Source: Candidatus Aenigmatarchaeota archaeon (GTDB lineage Archaea > Aenigmatarchaeota > Aenigmatarchaeia > PWEA01 > JACRMZ01). From it: DNA of 11,427 bases. The notes under the pieces were generated by a model. It was given only the letters and a program-made list of their open reading frames with translations. It had not been told where the DNA came from and did no database searches. Shown here one piece after another: positions 1-6,558 of the stretch (position 1 is the stretch's first letter; every line of letters begins with the position of its first letter). Where the stretch lies: positions 1 to 11,427 of the forward strand of contig JACRMZ010000049.1 of NCBI GenBank assembly GCA_016219455.1, read 5' to 3'. A program made the position numbers and the translations under genes.

Positions 1-113
1 GCATCGACTGCCTTCGCAAATGCCTCTTCTGCCGCGTCGTAGCAATCGTTTTCCCTTTCAGTCCCGGAGGCAAATCCAAAATGCGTATCAGAGATGACTG
101 CAATTTTTGCCAT
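1..113 (-). CDS. Mre11/SbcD-like metallophosphoesterase, N-terminal fragment
   Basis: Only the first 37 full codons are in the window; the gene continues beyond base 1. The translation starts MAKIAVISDTHFGFASGTER and carries the first calcineurin-like phosphoesterase motif, D9-x-H11, which supplies metal ligands. The SDTHFGF plus GTER context resembles archaeal Mre11 DNA repair nucleases, which work with Rad50, HerA and NurA on double-strand breaks. Those partners are not visible here. It lies 29 bases downstream of the small zinc protein on the same strand, so it may be co-transcribed, although an AT-rich stretch at 131-139 could be a weak promoter (spacing about 22, slightly short). The metallophosphoesterase assignment is firm. 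Mre11 rather than another phosphoesterase is inferred from a short N-terminus. Confidence 0.72.
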   Translation of the reverse strand, partial: MAKIAVISDTHFGFASGTERENDCYDAAEEAFAKAVD

Positions 114-142
114 AACGGGTAACCTGAGTTATTAATTATCGA

Positions 143-403
143 TTACTTTGCAGTGTCGCCGCCCTCGCCTTCCCGTGTCTGCGGTATTGCGCCAGGCTTG
201 TTTATTCCCGCTTTCTTCCTGAATTCCAGAACGGCTTTAGCGCGGTCCTTGAAACCCCTCGCAAACTCGTCCGTTTCGCCAAACTTGGAAGAGCAGTCTT
301 TGCTGCAGAATGTTTCCCCAAACGCCTCTACCCAGTTTTCCTTGAGCGGCTTTTCGCACTGCATGCATCTTGGATTCAGCGAGCCGAAGATCCATTTGAA
401 CAT
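143..403 (-). CDS. Small treble-clef (TRASH-like) zinc protein
   Basis: An 86-residue protein. Four cysteines are arranged C13-x2-C16-x16-C33-x3-C37, with the second pair in the setting FCSKDC. That is the pattern of TRASH/MYM-type treble-clef zinc fingers, which bind a metal and often act in metal sensing or protein contact. The remainder (residues 45-86) is charged and probably helical, with a Gly/Glu-rich tail and no transmembrane segment. The ATG at 403 is chosen because an upstream ATG at 413 is out of frame and a TATA-like element (425-432) is centred about 26 bases before 403, suggesting a leaderless transcript. It sits between the 118-residue hypothetical gene and the Mre11-like gene. 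The metal-binding call is direct from the cysteines; the cellular role is unknown. Confidence 0.7.
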   Translation of the reverse strand: MFKWIFGSLNPRCMQCEKPLKENWVEAFGETFCSKDCSSKFGETDEFARGFKDRAKAVLEFRKKAGINKPGAIPQTREGEGGDTAK

Positions 404-424
404 GCTTTTTCATCGACTTTAACG

Positions 425-432
425 TATTTAAA
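425..432 (-). promoter_or_regulatory. TATA element for the small zinc protein gene
   Basis: The plus-strand bases TATTTAAA (minus strand TTTAAATA) are centred about 26 bases before the ATG at 403. They overlap the stop codon of the upstream 118-residue gene at 428-430, so the zinc protein could have its own promoter even though it is packed like an operon gene. This rests on spacing and composition only. Confidence 0.5.
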
Positions 433-784
433 TCTCTAGCGCCTCGCGCACTTCGACATCGTAGAAATATGAGTGGTCCCTTTTCGTCTTTACCTTTATC
501 TCAAGGTCTTTTTTCAGGATATCAGGCTTCTCAAACGCCTTGAAAACCCCGTTATCGAAAGGCTTTGAGGTGAATGTTTTCAGGGGAGCATAAGTCAGCG
601 TAACGTTGGAAAAATACTCCCTTCCGTCGCATACCATCAAAACATCCTTATCGATGCTTATTTTCTCTATTATGTAATACCCCTCACCCAAAAGCTCGGG
701 GAGTATGTCAAGCTCGTTGTCGCGAAGTATGTCAGTGACACTAAGCTCAGGCTCATCATAGCTCCTTTTTGTTTTCTTTATCAT
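428..784 (-). CDS. Hypothetical protein, 118 residues
   Basis: I do not recognise this family. The protein has no signal peptide, no transmembrane helix, and only a single cysteine. The N-terminus is charged (MIKKTKRSYDEPELS), followed by a short helix-forming stretch (residues 15-33). From about residue 36 it alternates hydrophobic and charged residues (YYIIEKISIDKDVLMV, SNVTLTYAPL), suggesting a mainly beta domain. It ends in a charged strand containing YDVEV. The start at 784 is supported by a TATA-like element at 807-814 about 26 bases upstream, with a second at 814-821. It lies 81 bases downstream of the ABCE1 stop on the same strand and 24 bases before the zinc protein. The long open frame and compact fit make it a likely real gene; the function is unknown. 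Confidence 0.7.
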   Translation of the reverse strand: MIKKTKRSYDEPELSVTDILRDNELDILPELLGEGYYIIEKISIDKDVLMVCDGREYFSNVTLTYAPLKTFTSKPFDNGVFKAFEKPDILKKDLEIKVKTKRDHSYFYDVEVREALEI

Positions 785-806
785 ACGCTTTCGAGAGTAA
801 TATGGA

Positions 807-821
807 GTTTAAGTATTTATA
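807..821 (-). promoter_or_regulatory. TATA element(s) for the 118-residue gene
   Basis: Two overlapping AT-rich elements precede the ATG at 784. On the minus strand ACTTAAAC (807-814) lies about 26 bases upstream, and TATAAATA (814-821) lies about 33 bases upstream. The stronger TATA match would give a leader of only a few bases; the nearer one would give a leaderless transcript. Confidence 0.5.
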
Positions 822-833
822 CTAAATAGCTAC

Positions 834-838
834 AAAAA
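834..838 (-). terminator. Short oligo-T after ABCE1
   Basis: A run of five T on the minus strand lies 28 bases past the ABCE1 stop codon and just before the promoter of the next gene. Archaeal RNA polymerase can terminate at oligo-T tracts without a hairpin. Five T is a weak signal, so this is tentative. Confidence 0.3.
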
Positions 839-865
839 GGTAGTGAAATACTCCACACTTATAAA

Positions 866-2629
866 TCACTCTTCAAGCGCGGTGTAATAATATTCGTTAG
901 CTGCCTTTTGTTCCCTGTCCTTCTGGCTGTCTTTCTTATTCGCTCTCGGCCTTCCGCTGTGAGGGTCGCGCCTGAAGGTTATCCCCAAACCTTTGAGGAA
1001 ACGGTTGAACGATTCCCTGAGATGTGTCGGGGCAAGCGCTGTCCCCACCTTTCCAGGCGTGCCGACAAAAACCATACCGCGGTCGGCAATATAATCAAGG
1101 AAAAGGATGTCGTGGTCAATAACAATCACAGACTTTCCCGTTTCCGAAAATGACCGTATGGTTTTCGCAAGGATGAGCCGTTGCTCAGCGTCAAGGTACG
1201 CTGACGGCTCGTCAAGCAGGTAGCAGTCCGCTTTTCTTGAAAGGCACAACGCGATGGCTACTCGCTGCAGCTCGCCGCCTGAGAGCTCCTTAACATCCCT
1301 TTCCAAAAGCCGTTCAAGCGCAAACGGGACGATTATGCCAGCGCGGTATTCTTCGGAATAGATGTTCTGGCCGCTTGAGGAAAGGATGTCGTTGACGTAT
1401 CCGGAGGCGGAGATGTACTGGGCCTTGTATGAGATTGTTATCTTGCTTGAGACCTCGCCGCTGTCCGGTTTTTCGGCGCCTGCAAGTATTTTCGCAAACG
1501 TTGTTTTCCCAAGGGCGTTGGCGCCAAATATCCCCAGGACCTCGTTGCCGTTTATCTGGCCGGCTGAAACCTCAAGCCGGAAATCCCCGAGCTTTTTTGA
1601 GATGTCAGTGAATTCGATAATGGGGGACTGCTTCGAGGACTTTTCGCTCTGCGCAAAGACGGTGAATTTTATCGGTTTGTCCCTCAAACGGACATTATCC
1701 TCCTTCACATACCCTTCGAGGAAGGTGTTTATCCCTATCCTGGTACCATAGGGCTTGCTTACGATTCCGTAAACGCCCGGAACGCCATAAAGCAGGTGGA
1801 CTCTATCAGCTATGTAATCCAAGACTGCCAAATCATGCTCAACTACGAGAACCATTTTTCTTTCCGAAAACTCGCGTATCAATCTGGCGACATTAAGGCG
1901 TTGATTGACATCAAGAAACGAAGTTGGCTCATCTATATAATAGATGTCGCCTTCCTTTGAAAGGCTTGCCGCAATGGCGACTCGCTGCAGCTCGCCGCCT
2001 GAGAGCTCCTCCATTTTCCTGCCTTCAACATGGGTTATATCAAGCCGCTTGAGCAGCTCTGGGATGGCTTTCCTTTCGTCTATTTTGCTGAGGAACGCAG
2101 AAACGCTGCCTTTGTAGGCACGGGGGATTTTATCAACGTGCTGCGGCTTGTAGACCGCACGGACTTCCCGCTTCTCGAGCTTCCTCAGATAGTCCTGGAG
2201 TTCGCTGCCGCGGAAAATTTTTATCACATCATCCCACTTCTGGTCCTTTCCCACTTCGCCCAAATTCGGCTTGGCTTCTCCGGAAAGGATTTTCAGCGCC
2301 GTTGTTTTTCCAGTGCCGTTCTGGCCAAGCAACCCCACGACTTCGCCTTTGACTGGTATTGGAAGCCTGTAGAGCACAAACTCGTTTATCCCGTACCTGT
2401 GAATCGGGGATTCTTTTAGCTGTTCCGGTGTGTTGACAATGTTTATCGCGTTAACTGGGCAAACGTTGATGCAAATCCCGCACCCTATGCACAGGTCTTC
2501 GACAATTGAAGCCTTCTCCCCGATGACTATGCATGGGTCGCCCTTCCTGTTTATGGGGCACATCCTCTCGCATATTTCCCCGCACTTCTTGGGGTTGCAG
2601 GTTTCCTTGTCGACTACCGCGACTCTCAT
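866..2629 (-). CDS. ABCE1/Rli1 ribosome-recycling ATPase
   Basis: A 587-residue twin-ATPase that in archaea splits post-termination ribosomes together with aRF1 or Pelota. The N-terminal iron-sulphur domain has both [4Fe-4S] cysteine sets: C11-x4-C16-x3-C20-x3-C24 with C33 between, and C47-x2-C50-x2-C53-x3-C57. The first nucleotide-binding domain has Walker A GQNGTGKTT (102-110), an LSGGELQRVA signature near residue 208 and Walker B ending in IDEPTSFLD. The second has GANALGKTT, another LSGGELQRVA near 448, and LLDEPSAYLD. Length and domain order match the family. The second Walker A reads GANALGKT where GPNGIGKT is common, but the required G-x4-GKT is intact. The ATG at 2629 is fixed by a TATA centre 28 bases upstream, so the mRNA is probably leaderless. 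It is transcribed divergently from the 2685 gene. All catalytic motifs are intact. Confidence 0.98.
   Translation of the reverse strand: MRVAVVDKETCNPKKCGEICERMCPINRKGDPCIVIGEKASIVEDLCIGCGICINVCPVNAINIVNTPEQLKESPIHRYGINEFVLYRLPIPVKGEVVGLLGQNGTGKTTALKILSGEAKPNLGEVGKDQKWDDVIKIFRGSELQDYLRKLEKREVRAVYKPQHVDKIPRAYKGSVSAFLSKIDERKAIPELLKRLDITHVEGRKMEELSGGELQRVAIAASLSKEGDIYYIDEPTSFLDVNQRLNVARLIREFSERKMVLVVEHDLAVLDYIADRVHLLYGVPGVYGIVSKPYGTRIGINTFLEGYVKEDNVRLRDKPIKFTVFAQSEKSSKQSPIIEFTDISKKLGDFRLEVSAGQINGNEVLGIFGANALGKTTFAKILAGAEKPDSGEVSSKITISYKAQYISASGYVNDILSSSGQNIYSEEYRAGIIVPFALERLLERDVKELSGGELQRVAIALCLSRKADCYLLDEPSAYLDAEQRLILAKTIRSFSETGKSVIVIDHDILFLDYIADRGMVFVGTPGKVGTALAPTHLRESFNRFLKGLGITFRRDPHSGRPRANKKDSQKDREQKAANEYYYTALEE
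1260..1290 (-). repeat. ABCE1 internal repeat, copy 2 (signature motif, second ATPase domain)
   Basis: The 31 bases 1260-1290 are identical to 1980-2010, exactly 720 bases (240 codons) away. They encode the ELSGGELQRV signature of the C-terminal ATPase domain. The identity extends to synonymous positions. It is an in-frame direct repeat within the gene. Confidence 0.85.
1980..2010 (-). repeat. ABCE1 internal repeat, copy 1 (signature motif, first ATPase domain)
   Basis: This is the partner of 1260-1290, encoding the signature motif of the N-terminal ATPase domain with the same codons throughout. The surrounding sequence (GCGATGGCTACTCG against GCAATGGCGACTCG) diverges quickly, so the perfect match is confined to the functional motif. 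Confidence 0.85.
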
Positions 2630-2653
2630 AATAAGGGTATCAACAATCCTAAC

Positions 2654-2660
2654 TTTATAA
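2654..2660. promoter_or_regulatory. Shared bidirectional TATA element, ABCE1 and the 2685 gene
   Basis: The core TTTATAA is centred on 2657, exactly 28 bases from the ABCE1 start (2629) and 28 bases from the ATG at 2685. Read on the minus strand it is TTATAAA, also a good archaeal TATA box. No other TATA candidate fits either gene better, so one element probably serves both leaderless transcripts. Confidence 0.7.
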
Positions 2661-2684
2661 GCAATGGAAATATACCTTATTCTA

Positions 2685-3308
2685 ATGAGATTTGACAGGA
2701 GGGTTCTGGCGTTCCCGCTGCTTTTGTTCCTCCTTCTGGCGCTATTTCAATACGTCAGGATAGACCTGAGCGGCGTCATGGCGGCAGGTGGCGTTCTCTT
2801 CGGGGAGGCTACAGCTCCTCTTCCCATAGACGCTGTGCTATCCACAGACAAGATTGACTTTCAGTCCCGCTCAGAAAGCGTTTCATTGGAATTCTACACG
2901 AATCCAAGCTCTATTGAAGTGGATTCAAAGCCTGTAAAAACGCTGGATGACAAATCAACGCTTTCAATTTCCGGTTTTGATGGGATGTTCTCAATTTACG
3001 GCAACGGCACTGTCATCATCGATGGCTCTGCTGGCTCATTTTCAATTGGCAGTGTTGTCTTCACCCGGTCTAAAATCTCCGGTACCCTGGTTTCGCCAAA
3101 GGCTTCCTTTTCCGGCATTTCATCAGGCATGATAGACAAGAAGGCCAAAGGAGTCATTGTTGTCGGCACTGCAAAAACCGACTTTGACGGCAAGATACGC
3201 ATAACGTCCTTCCGGGGATCCGTATCTCTGATTGACGGCGCAATCGGCCTTAACGGGAACGCTTCGAGGGTGTCCATCGACTCGGGTTTCAAAGCGAACT
3301 TTTCGTGA
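2685..3308 (+). CDS. Membrane-anchored beta-rich protein, unknown function
   Basis: 207 residues from the ATG at 2685. An in-frame ATG at 2664 exists but lies only 7 bases from the TATA centre, so it would fall upstream of the transcript start. The N-terminus is MRFDRR followed by a hydrophobic helix (about residues 8-24), giving a signal anchor or uncleaved signal with the positive side inward. The rest is rich in Ser, Gly, Val and Ile, and contains one cysteine-free repetitive beta pattern with recurring SGF, SGS and SGxS turns (for example ISGFDGMFSIYGNGTV). That suggests a stacked beta or beta-helix-like extracytoplasmic domain. There are several NxS/T sequons, such as NGT and NAS. No known family is recognised. 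It is transcribed divergently from ABCE1 and followed by the protease gene 45 bases downstream, which has its own TATA element. Confidence 0.75.
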   Translation: MRFDRRVLAFPLLLFLLLALFQYVRIDLSGVMAAGGVLFGEATAPLPIDAVLSTDKIDFQSRSESVSLEFYTNPSSIEVDSKPVKTLDDKSTLSISGFDGMFSIYGNGTVIIDGSAGSFSIGSVVFTRSKISGTLVSPKASFSGISSGMIDKKAKGVIVVGTAKTDFDGKIRITSFRGSVSLIDGAIGLNGNASRVSIDSGFKANFS

Positions 3309-3320
3309 AGACCGAATAGC

Positions 3321-3327
3321 ATATAAA
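3321..3327 (+). promoter_or_regulatory. TATA element for the protease gene
   Basis: ATATAAA is centred 30 bases before the ATG at 3354, placing the transcript start at or a few bases before that codon. It argues against the upstream in-frame ATG at 3330, which lies almost on the TATA box. Confidence 0.65.
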
Positions 3328-3353
3328 GATTGTTTCACCTCCTAGGCTTGGCT

Positions 3354-4412
3354 ATGTCAAAATATGACCTCGAAGACCTTGAGGAGATTCAGGAAGAGTA
3401 CGAAGCATTTCTCATGGGAAAGGAGAATGTTGTGGGAGTCGGCATAGCCAAGGAAAATGGCAATTACGTCATAAAGGTTTTTGTCAAGAAGAAAGTCTCC
3501 AAGGATTCTGAAGATGCGATACCGCAGGACATCGAAGGGATTCCAGTCGTGACTGAGGAGATGGAAACGCCGTATGCGTTTTCGGACCGCACAGCGCGTT
3601 ATCGGCCGGCGCAGCCTGGAGTGAGCATCGGCCATTACGAAGTGACGGCAGGGACGTTTGGCGCTGTCGTTGAATACGCCGACAAGAAAGGCGACCTCAT
3701 ACTTTCAAACAACCATGTTCTGGCAAACGCCAACAACTGCAAAATCGGCGATGATATCCTTCAGCAGGGCCGCGTTGACGGCGGGAAGGCTGATAAGGAT
3801 GTGATAGCAAAGCTGAAGGACTACGTTCCAATAAACTTCAAGCGCGGCACGTCGTTCGGCGCGAACTCACACATACGCGACATAAACGACGAGATTGACA
3901 AGGCAGACAAGCACTGGAGGCAGACGCAAAGGAAGCTGCTCAAATGGAAGAAGGACCAGGACCCTTACTGGAAAAAGTGGCACGACGAATACGGCAAGGA
4001 TGTTCCAGAGGCTATGAAAGATGTTTCGAATTATGTTGACATGGCGCTCGCAGAGCCTATAGATGCAAAAGACCTCAACTATGAGATAATGGAAATCGGC
4101 TATGTCCAGGGCGTTGGTACCCCAACGCTCGGCCTTGAAGTCAAGAAAAGCGGCAGGACGACTGGCCTGACGTCGGGAACGATAAAGGCGATAAACGCCA
4201 CTGTTGAAGTGGGTTACGGCTTTGGCACAAAGGCGGTTTTCAAGAAACAGATAATCACTTCCGACATGTCCAAAGGCGGCGATTCCGGATCCCTCCTCTT
4301 GGACAAAGACAACAACGCTATCGGCTTGCTCTTTGCAGGCACGACTGAGTCCACGATACACAACAGGATTGACGAAGTCCTCAAAGCACGGAAGCTCAAC
4401 TTCAGGAAGTAA
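3354..4412 (+). CDS. Trypsin-like serine protease, cytosolic
   Basis: 352 residues from ATG 3354 (TATA centre 30 bases upstream). The catalytic triad of the chymotrypsin fold is readable: His121 in LSNNHVLAN, Asp229 in YVDMALAEP and Ser311 in GGDSGSLLL. The N-terminal about 75 residues form a separate domain (NVVGVGIA...YVIKVFVKKK...IPQDIEGIPV) seen in prokaryotic trypsin-like proteins with this SIGHYxVTAGTxGAVV entry into the protease domain. There is no signal peptide or transmembrane helix, so it should act inside the cell. Between His and Asp lies a highly charged, Trp- and Lys-rich segment (about residues 171-225), probably a helical insertion. The substrate is unknown. It is flanked on the same strand by the beta-rich protein and the SDR, each with its own promoter-like element. 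Confidence 0.85.
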   Translation: MSKYDLEDLEEIQEEYEAFLMGKENVVGVGIAKENGNYVIKVFVKKKVSKDSEDAIPQDIEGIPVVTEEMETPYAFSDRTARYRPAQPGVSIGHYEVTAGTFGAVVEYADKKGDLILSNNHVLANANNCKIGDDILQQGRVDGGKADKDVIAKLKDYVPINFKRGTSFGANSHIRDINDEIDKADKHWRQTQRKLLKWKKDQDPYWKKWHDEYGKDVPEAMKDVSNYVDMALAEPIDAKDLNYEIMEIGYVQGVGTPTLGLEVKKSGRTTGLTSGTIKAINATVEVGYGFGTKAVFKKQIITSDMSKGGDSGSLLLDKDNNAIGLLFAGTTESTIHNRIDEVLKARKLNFRK

Positions 4413-4418
4413 CTTAAG
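4413..4418 (+). promoter_or_regulatory. Weak TATA-like element before the SDR gene
   Basis: CTTAAG is centred about 24 bases before the ATG at 4440, immediately after the protease stop codon. It is a weaker match than the others in this window. Read-through from the protease gene (27-base gap) is an alternative. Confidence 0.35.
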
Positions 4419-4439
4419 CTTCTTTGCCGAATTTAACTC

Positions 4440-5285
4440 ATGGGCAACCGGCTTAGAGGATTCTCCAGCAAGGAGCTTTTGGAACGGGCGTTCCCCCTGC
4501 TCGGACGGGTTGCGTTTGTCGGCGGCGGCAGCGGCCAGCTTGGCAGCGCAACAATAGACAAGCTCTGCTCGCTTGGCTGCTCAGTGGCGTTCACTTACCA
4601 CAGCAACCGCAAAGCCGCGGCGAGGATTGTTGGAAGGAACTCCAGGTTTTTTGAGAAGCATTCGCTAAAGTCAAAGATAATTGCAATCTCTTCTGATGAA
4701 CAGGCAAAAAAGCGCGTATCAAAAGAGTTCGGGAAAATTGATTTCATCGTTTGCTTCCAGGACCTTGTCTTCAAAAACGGGCTGTGGGATGGGGCGGACA
4801 AAAAGCTTGTTGAAGCCGAAAAGCACCTCCCATATGAAATCGCCTATGTTGGGACAAGGGATTGCATAGAATCCCTTGAGCCACTGATGAAAAACGGCGG
4901 GAGCATACTTGTCATTTCATCAACAACCGCTATGGAGGGAAAACAATATCGCCACGGGAAATACTACTCCATACCAAAAGCATACCTGATAGAGCTTGCG
5001 AAGAAATATGCCAAGGCCCTTGCCAAACGTGGCATTACAGTCAATGTCGGCATCTGGGGATGGGTCCCCAAGGGCGTTGAGGACCCAAAAGAACTGAAAA
5101 ACGAACTGAGAAAAATACCGCTGAGGAGATTTGGGAAGCCTGATGACATCGCCGATGCGTGCTTTTCTATTATAACAACAAGGTGGATGACTGGCCAGGG
5201 AATAGTCGTGGACGGCGGCCAGACAATGCATATCAACGGGATGCGAAAATACCTTAAAGATGGAAAACGGCTTTTTAACAAATAA
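4440..5285 (+). CDS. Divergent short-chain dehydrogenase/reductase
   Basis: 281 residues with a Rossmann fold of the SDR superfamily. The cofactor loop is GGGSGQLG (28-35), which fits the TGxxGxxG spacing of extended SDRs rather than the classical TGxxxGxG. An Arg/Lys pair after the second strand (HSNRKAA) suggests NADP(H). The catalytic Ser (VISST, 159-162) and Y176-x3-K180 are present. The C-terminal half looks FabG-like, including RRFGKPDDIADA and TGQGIVVDGGQ. However, the usual NNAG motif is replaced by a stretch reading VCFQD (104-108), removing the structural and catalytic Asn. The N-terminal 20 residues form a helical extension. The substrate cannot be told: a ketoacyl-ACP reductase name would be over-precise, and no fatty-acid genes are nearby. 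It converges on kbl. Confidence 0.85.
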   Translation: MGNRLRGFSSKELLERAFPLLGRVAFVGGGSGQLGSATIDKLCSLGCSVAFTYHSNRKAAARIVGRNSRFFEKHSLKSKIIAISSDEQAKKRVSKEFGKIDFIVCFQDLVFKNGLWDGADKKLVEAEKHLPYEIAYVGTRDCIESLEPLMKNGGSILVISSTTAMEGKQYRHGKYYSIPKAYLIELAKKYAKALAKRGITVNVGIWGWVPKGVEDPKELKNELRKIPLRRFGKPDDIADACFSIITTRWMTGQGIVVDGGQTMHINGMRKYLKDGKRLFNK

Positions 5286-5292
5286 AAAAAAA
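5284..5292 (-). terminator. Oligo-T terminator for kbl
   Basis: A run of nine T on the minus strand lies about 36 bases past the kbl stop codon. It overlaps the stop codon of the convergent SDR gene. A long T tract is the standard archaeal intrinsic terminator; no stable hairpin precedes it. Confidence 0.6.
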
Positions 5293-5327
5293 TGAGCGGG
5301 ATTCTCAAAGAGCGGGTTTAGATTATC

Positions 5328-6500
5328 TTAAGTTTCTTTCCGCCCGCACTTCTCAAACGCCGAGAGGACTTTGTCGAGGTCTTCTTTTTTGTGGGCAGCA
5401 GTCACAATTGTCCGTATTCTTGCTTTGTCCTTTGCGACGAGCGGATAGACAATGGGCTTTGCGAATACGCCTTCTTTGAATAGTTCTCTTGATAGCTCTT
5501 GCGCAACGGCGCTCTCGCCTACGATGACTGGTGTTATGGGCGTCTTGCTTTGGCCAGTGTTGAACCCTAATCCATCAAATCCGTTCTTGAGGAACTTTGC
5601 ATTGTCCCAGAGGTTTTTAAGATGATGCTTTTCCTTTTGGACTGTCTGGATTGCGGCAATGCTTGCTGCTGCCACAGAAGGCGGATGCGATGTGGTGAAC
5701 AACCAGCTTCTTGCCCTCTGATGGAGGAAATCTATGAGTACGCTGTCTCCGGCGACAAACCCTCCCAAACTGCCAAAGGCCTTGGAAAGCGTTCCCATAT
5801 CGACGTCGACTCTTCCGGCAACGCCAAAGTGGTCGGCAGTCCCGCGCCCGTCCTTGCCTAAAACACCGTCGCCGTGAGCATCGTCAACCATAACAAGCGC
5901 ATCATGCTTTTCCGCCAGTTCTACAATAGAGTCAAGCGGGCAGTAATCCCCGTCCATGCTGAATACTCCGTCCGTGACTATCAATCGCCTTCTTGCGCTT
6001 TTAGTCTCCCTCAGGATTTTCTCAAGGTCTGCCATATCAAGATGCTTGTATACTTTTTTTTCCGCTTTTGTCAAACGGATCCCGTCTATGATGCTGCCGT
6101 GGTTAAGCTCGTCGCTGAGAATTACATCGCCTTCACCCATGAGCGCCTGTATTGTGCCCATGTTTGCAGCGATGCCTGAAACAAAAACCTGACACGCTTC
6201 TTCGTCCTTGAATTTTGATATCTCCCTTTCGAGCTGCTCGTGTATTTCCATTGTGCCGCATATCTGCCTGACAGCGCCGGAGCCATATCCCCATTCGTCA
6301 AGAGCGCGCCGCGCAGCAGAAACAAGGTTCGGGTGGTTGGCAAAACCGAGGTAATTATTGGAAGCGAGATTTATCACTTCCTTTCCCTTTATGCGGACGC
6401 GTGGCCCCTGCTTGCTCTCGAGAACGGAAATCTCGTTGTAAAGCCCGCTTTTTTTCATCCCGCTTATCTCTTCCCTCAGGAAATCCAGCCTTTTGCTCAT
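5328..6500 (-). CDS. kbl: 2-amino-3-ketobutyrate CoA ligase (glycine C-acetyltransferase)
   Basis: A 390-residue alpha-oxoamine synthase, a PLP-dependent fold-type I enzyme. The Schiff-base lysine is K240 in TLSKAFGSLGG. The PLP-contacting residues are visible as D206/H209 in VDDAHGDGV and as the ring-stacking His134 in ELNHGS. The N-terminal SNNYLGFANHP and GSGAVRQICGT motifs are typical. The family also contains 8-amino-7-oxononanoate synthase and 5-aminolevulinate synthase, which cannot be separated on motifs alone. The divergent neighbour, threonine 3-dehydrogenase, makes 2-amino-3-ketobutyrate, and this enzyme would cleave that with CoA to glycine and acetyl-CoA. The length fits. The start MSKRLDF at 6500 precedes the first conserved helix. 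A nine-T terminator follows. The enzyme looks complete and soluble. Confidence 0.9.
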   Translation of the reverse strand: MSKRLDFLREEISGMKKSGLYNEISVLESKQGPRVRIKGKEVINLASNNYLGFANHPNLVSAARRALDEWGYGSGAVRQICGTMEIHEQLEREISKFKDEEACQVFVSGIAANMGTIQALMGEGDVILSDELNHGSIIDGIRLTKAEKKVYKHLDMADLEKILRETKSARRRLIVTDGVFSMDGDYCPLDSIVELAEKHDALVMVDDAHGDGVLGKDGRGTADHFGVAGRVDVDMGTLSKAFGSLGGFVAGDSVLIDFLHQRARSWLFTTSHPPSVAAASIAAIQTVQKEKHHLKNLWDNAKFLKNGFDGLGFNTGQSKTPITPVIVGESAVAQELSRELFKEGVFAKPIVYPLVAKDKARIRTIVTAAHKKEDLDKVLSAFEKCGRKET

Positions 6501-6529
6501 TTAACCACAAACGGATTAGCGTCCCAAAG

Positions 6530-6538
6530 CATTAAAGC
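6530..6538. promoter_or_regulatory. Shared TATA-like element between kbl and tdh
   Basis: ATTAAA (core TTAAA 6532-6536) sits in the 58-base gap between the divergent genes. It is 25 bases before the GTG of tdh and 34 bases before the ATG of kbl, giving a leaderless tdh and a leader of several bases for kbl. It is the only good AT-rich candidate in the gap. Confidence 0.5.
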
Positions 6539-6558
6539 CTTGCTAAGGATGGTTATTT

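Noticed and set aside
2030..2419. A 129-codon plus-strand frame inside ABCE1
   Set aside because: It is antisense to conserved ABCE1 codons including Walker A; no promoter or recognisable protein sequence.
2664..2684. Upstream ATG as start of the membrane protein
   Set aside because: It is only 7 bases from the TATA centre, so it would lie upstream of the transcript start, and it spoils the positive-inside N-terminus.
3330..3353. Upstream ATG as start of the protease
   Set aside because: It almost touches the TATA box at 3321-3327; the ATG at 3354 has the right spacing.
3867..4361. A 164-codon open frame on the minus strand within the protease gene
   Set aside because: The plus strand carries a full catalytic triad across the same bases; the minus-strand translation shows no family features and is a shadow.
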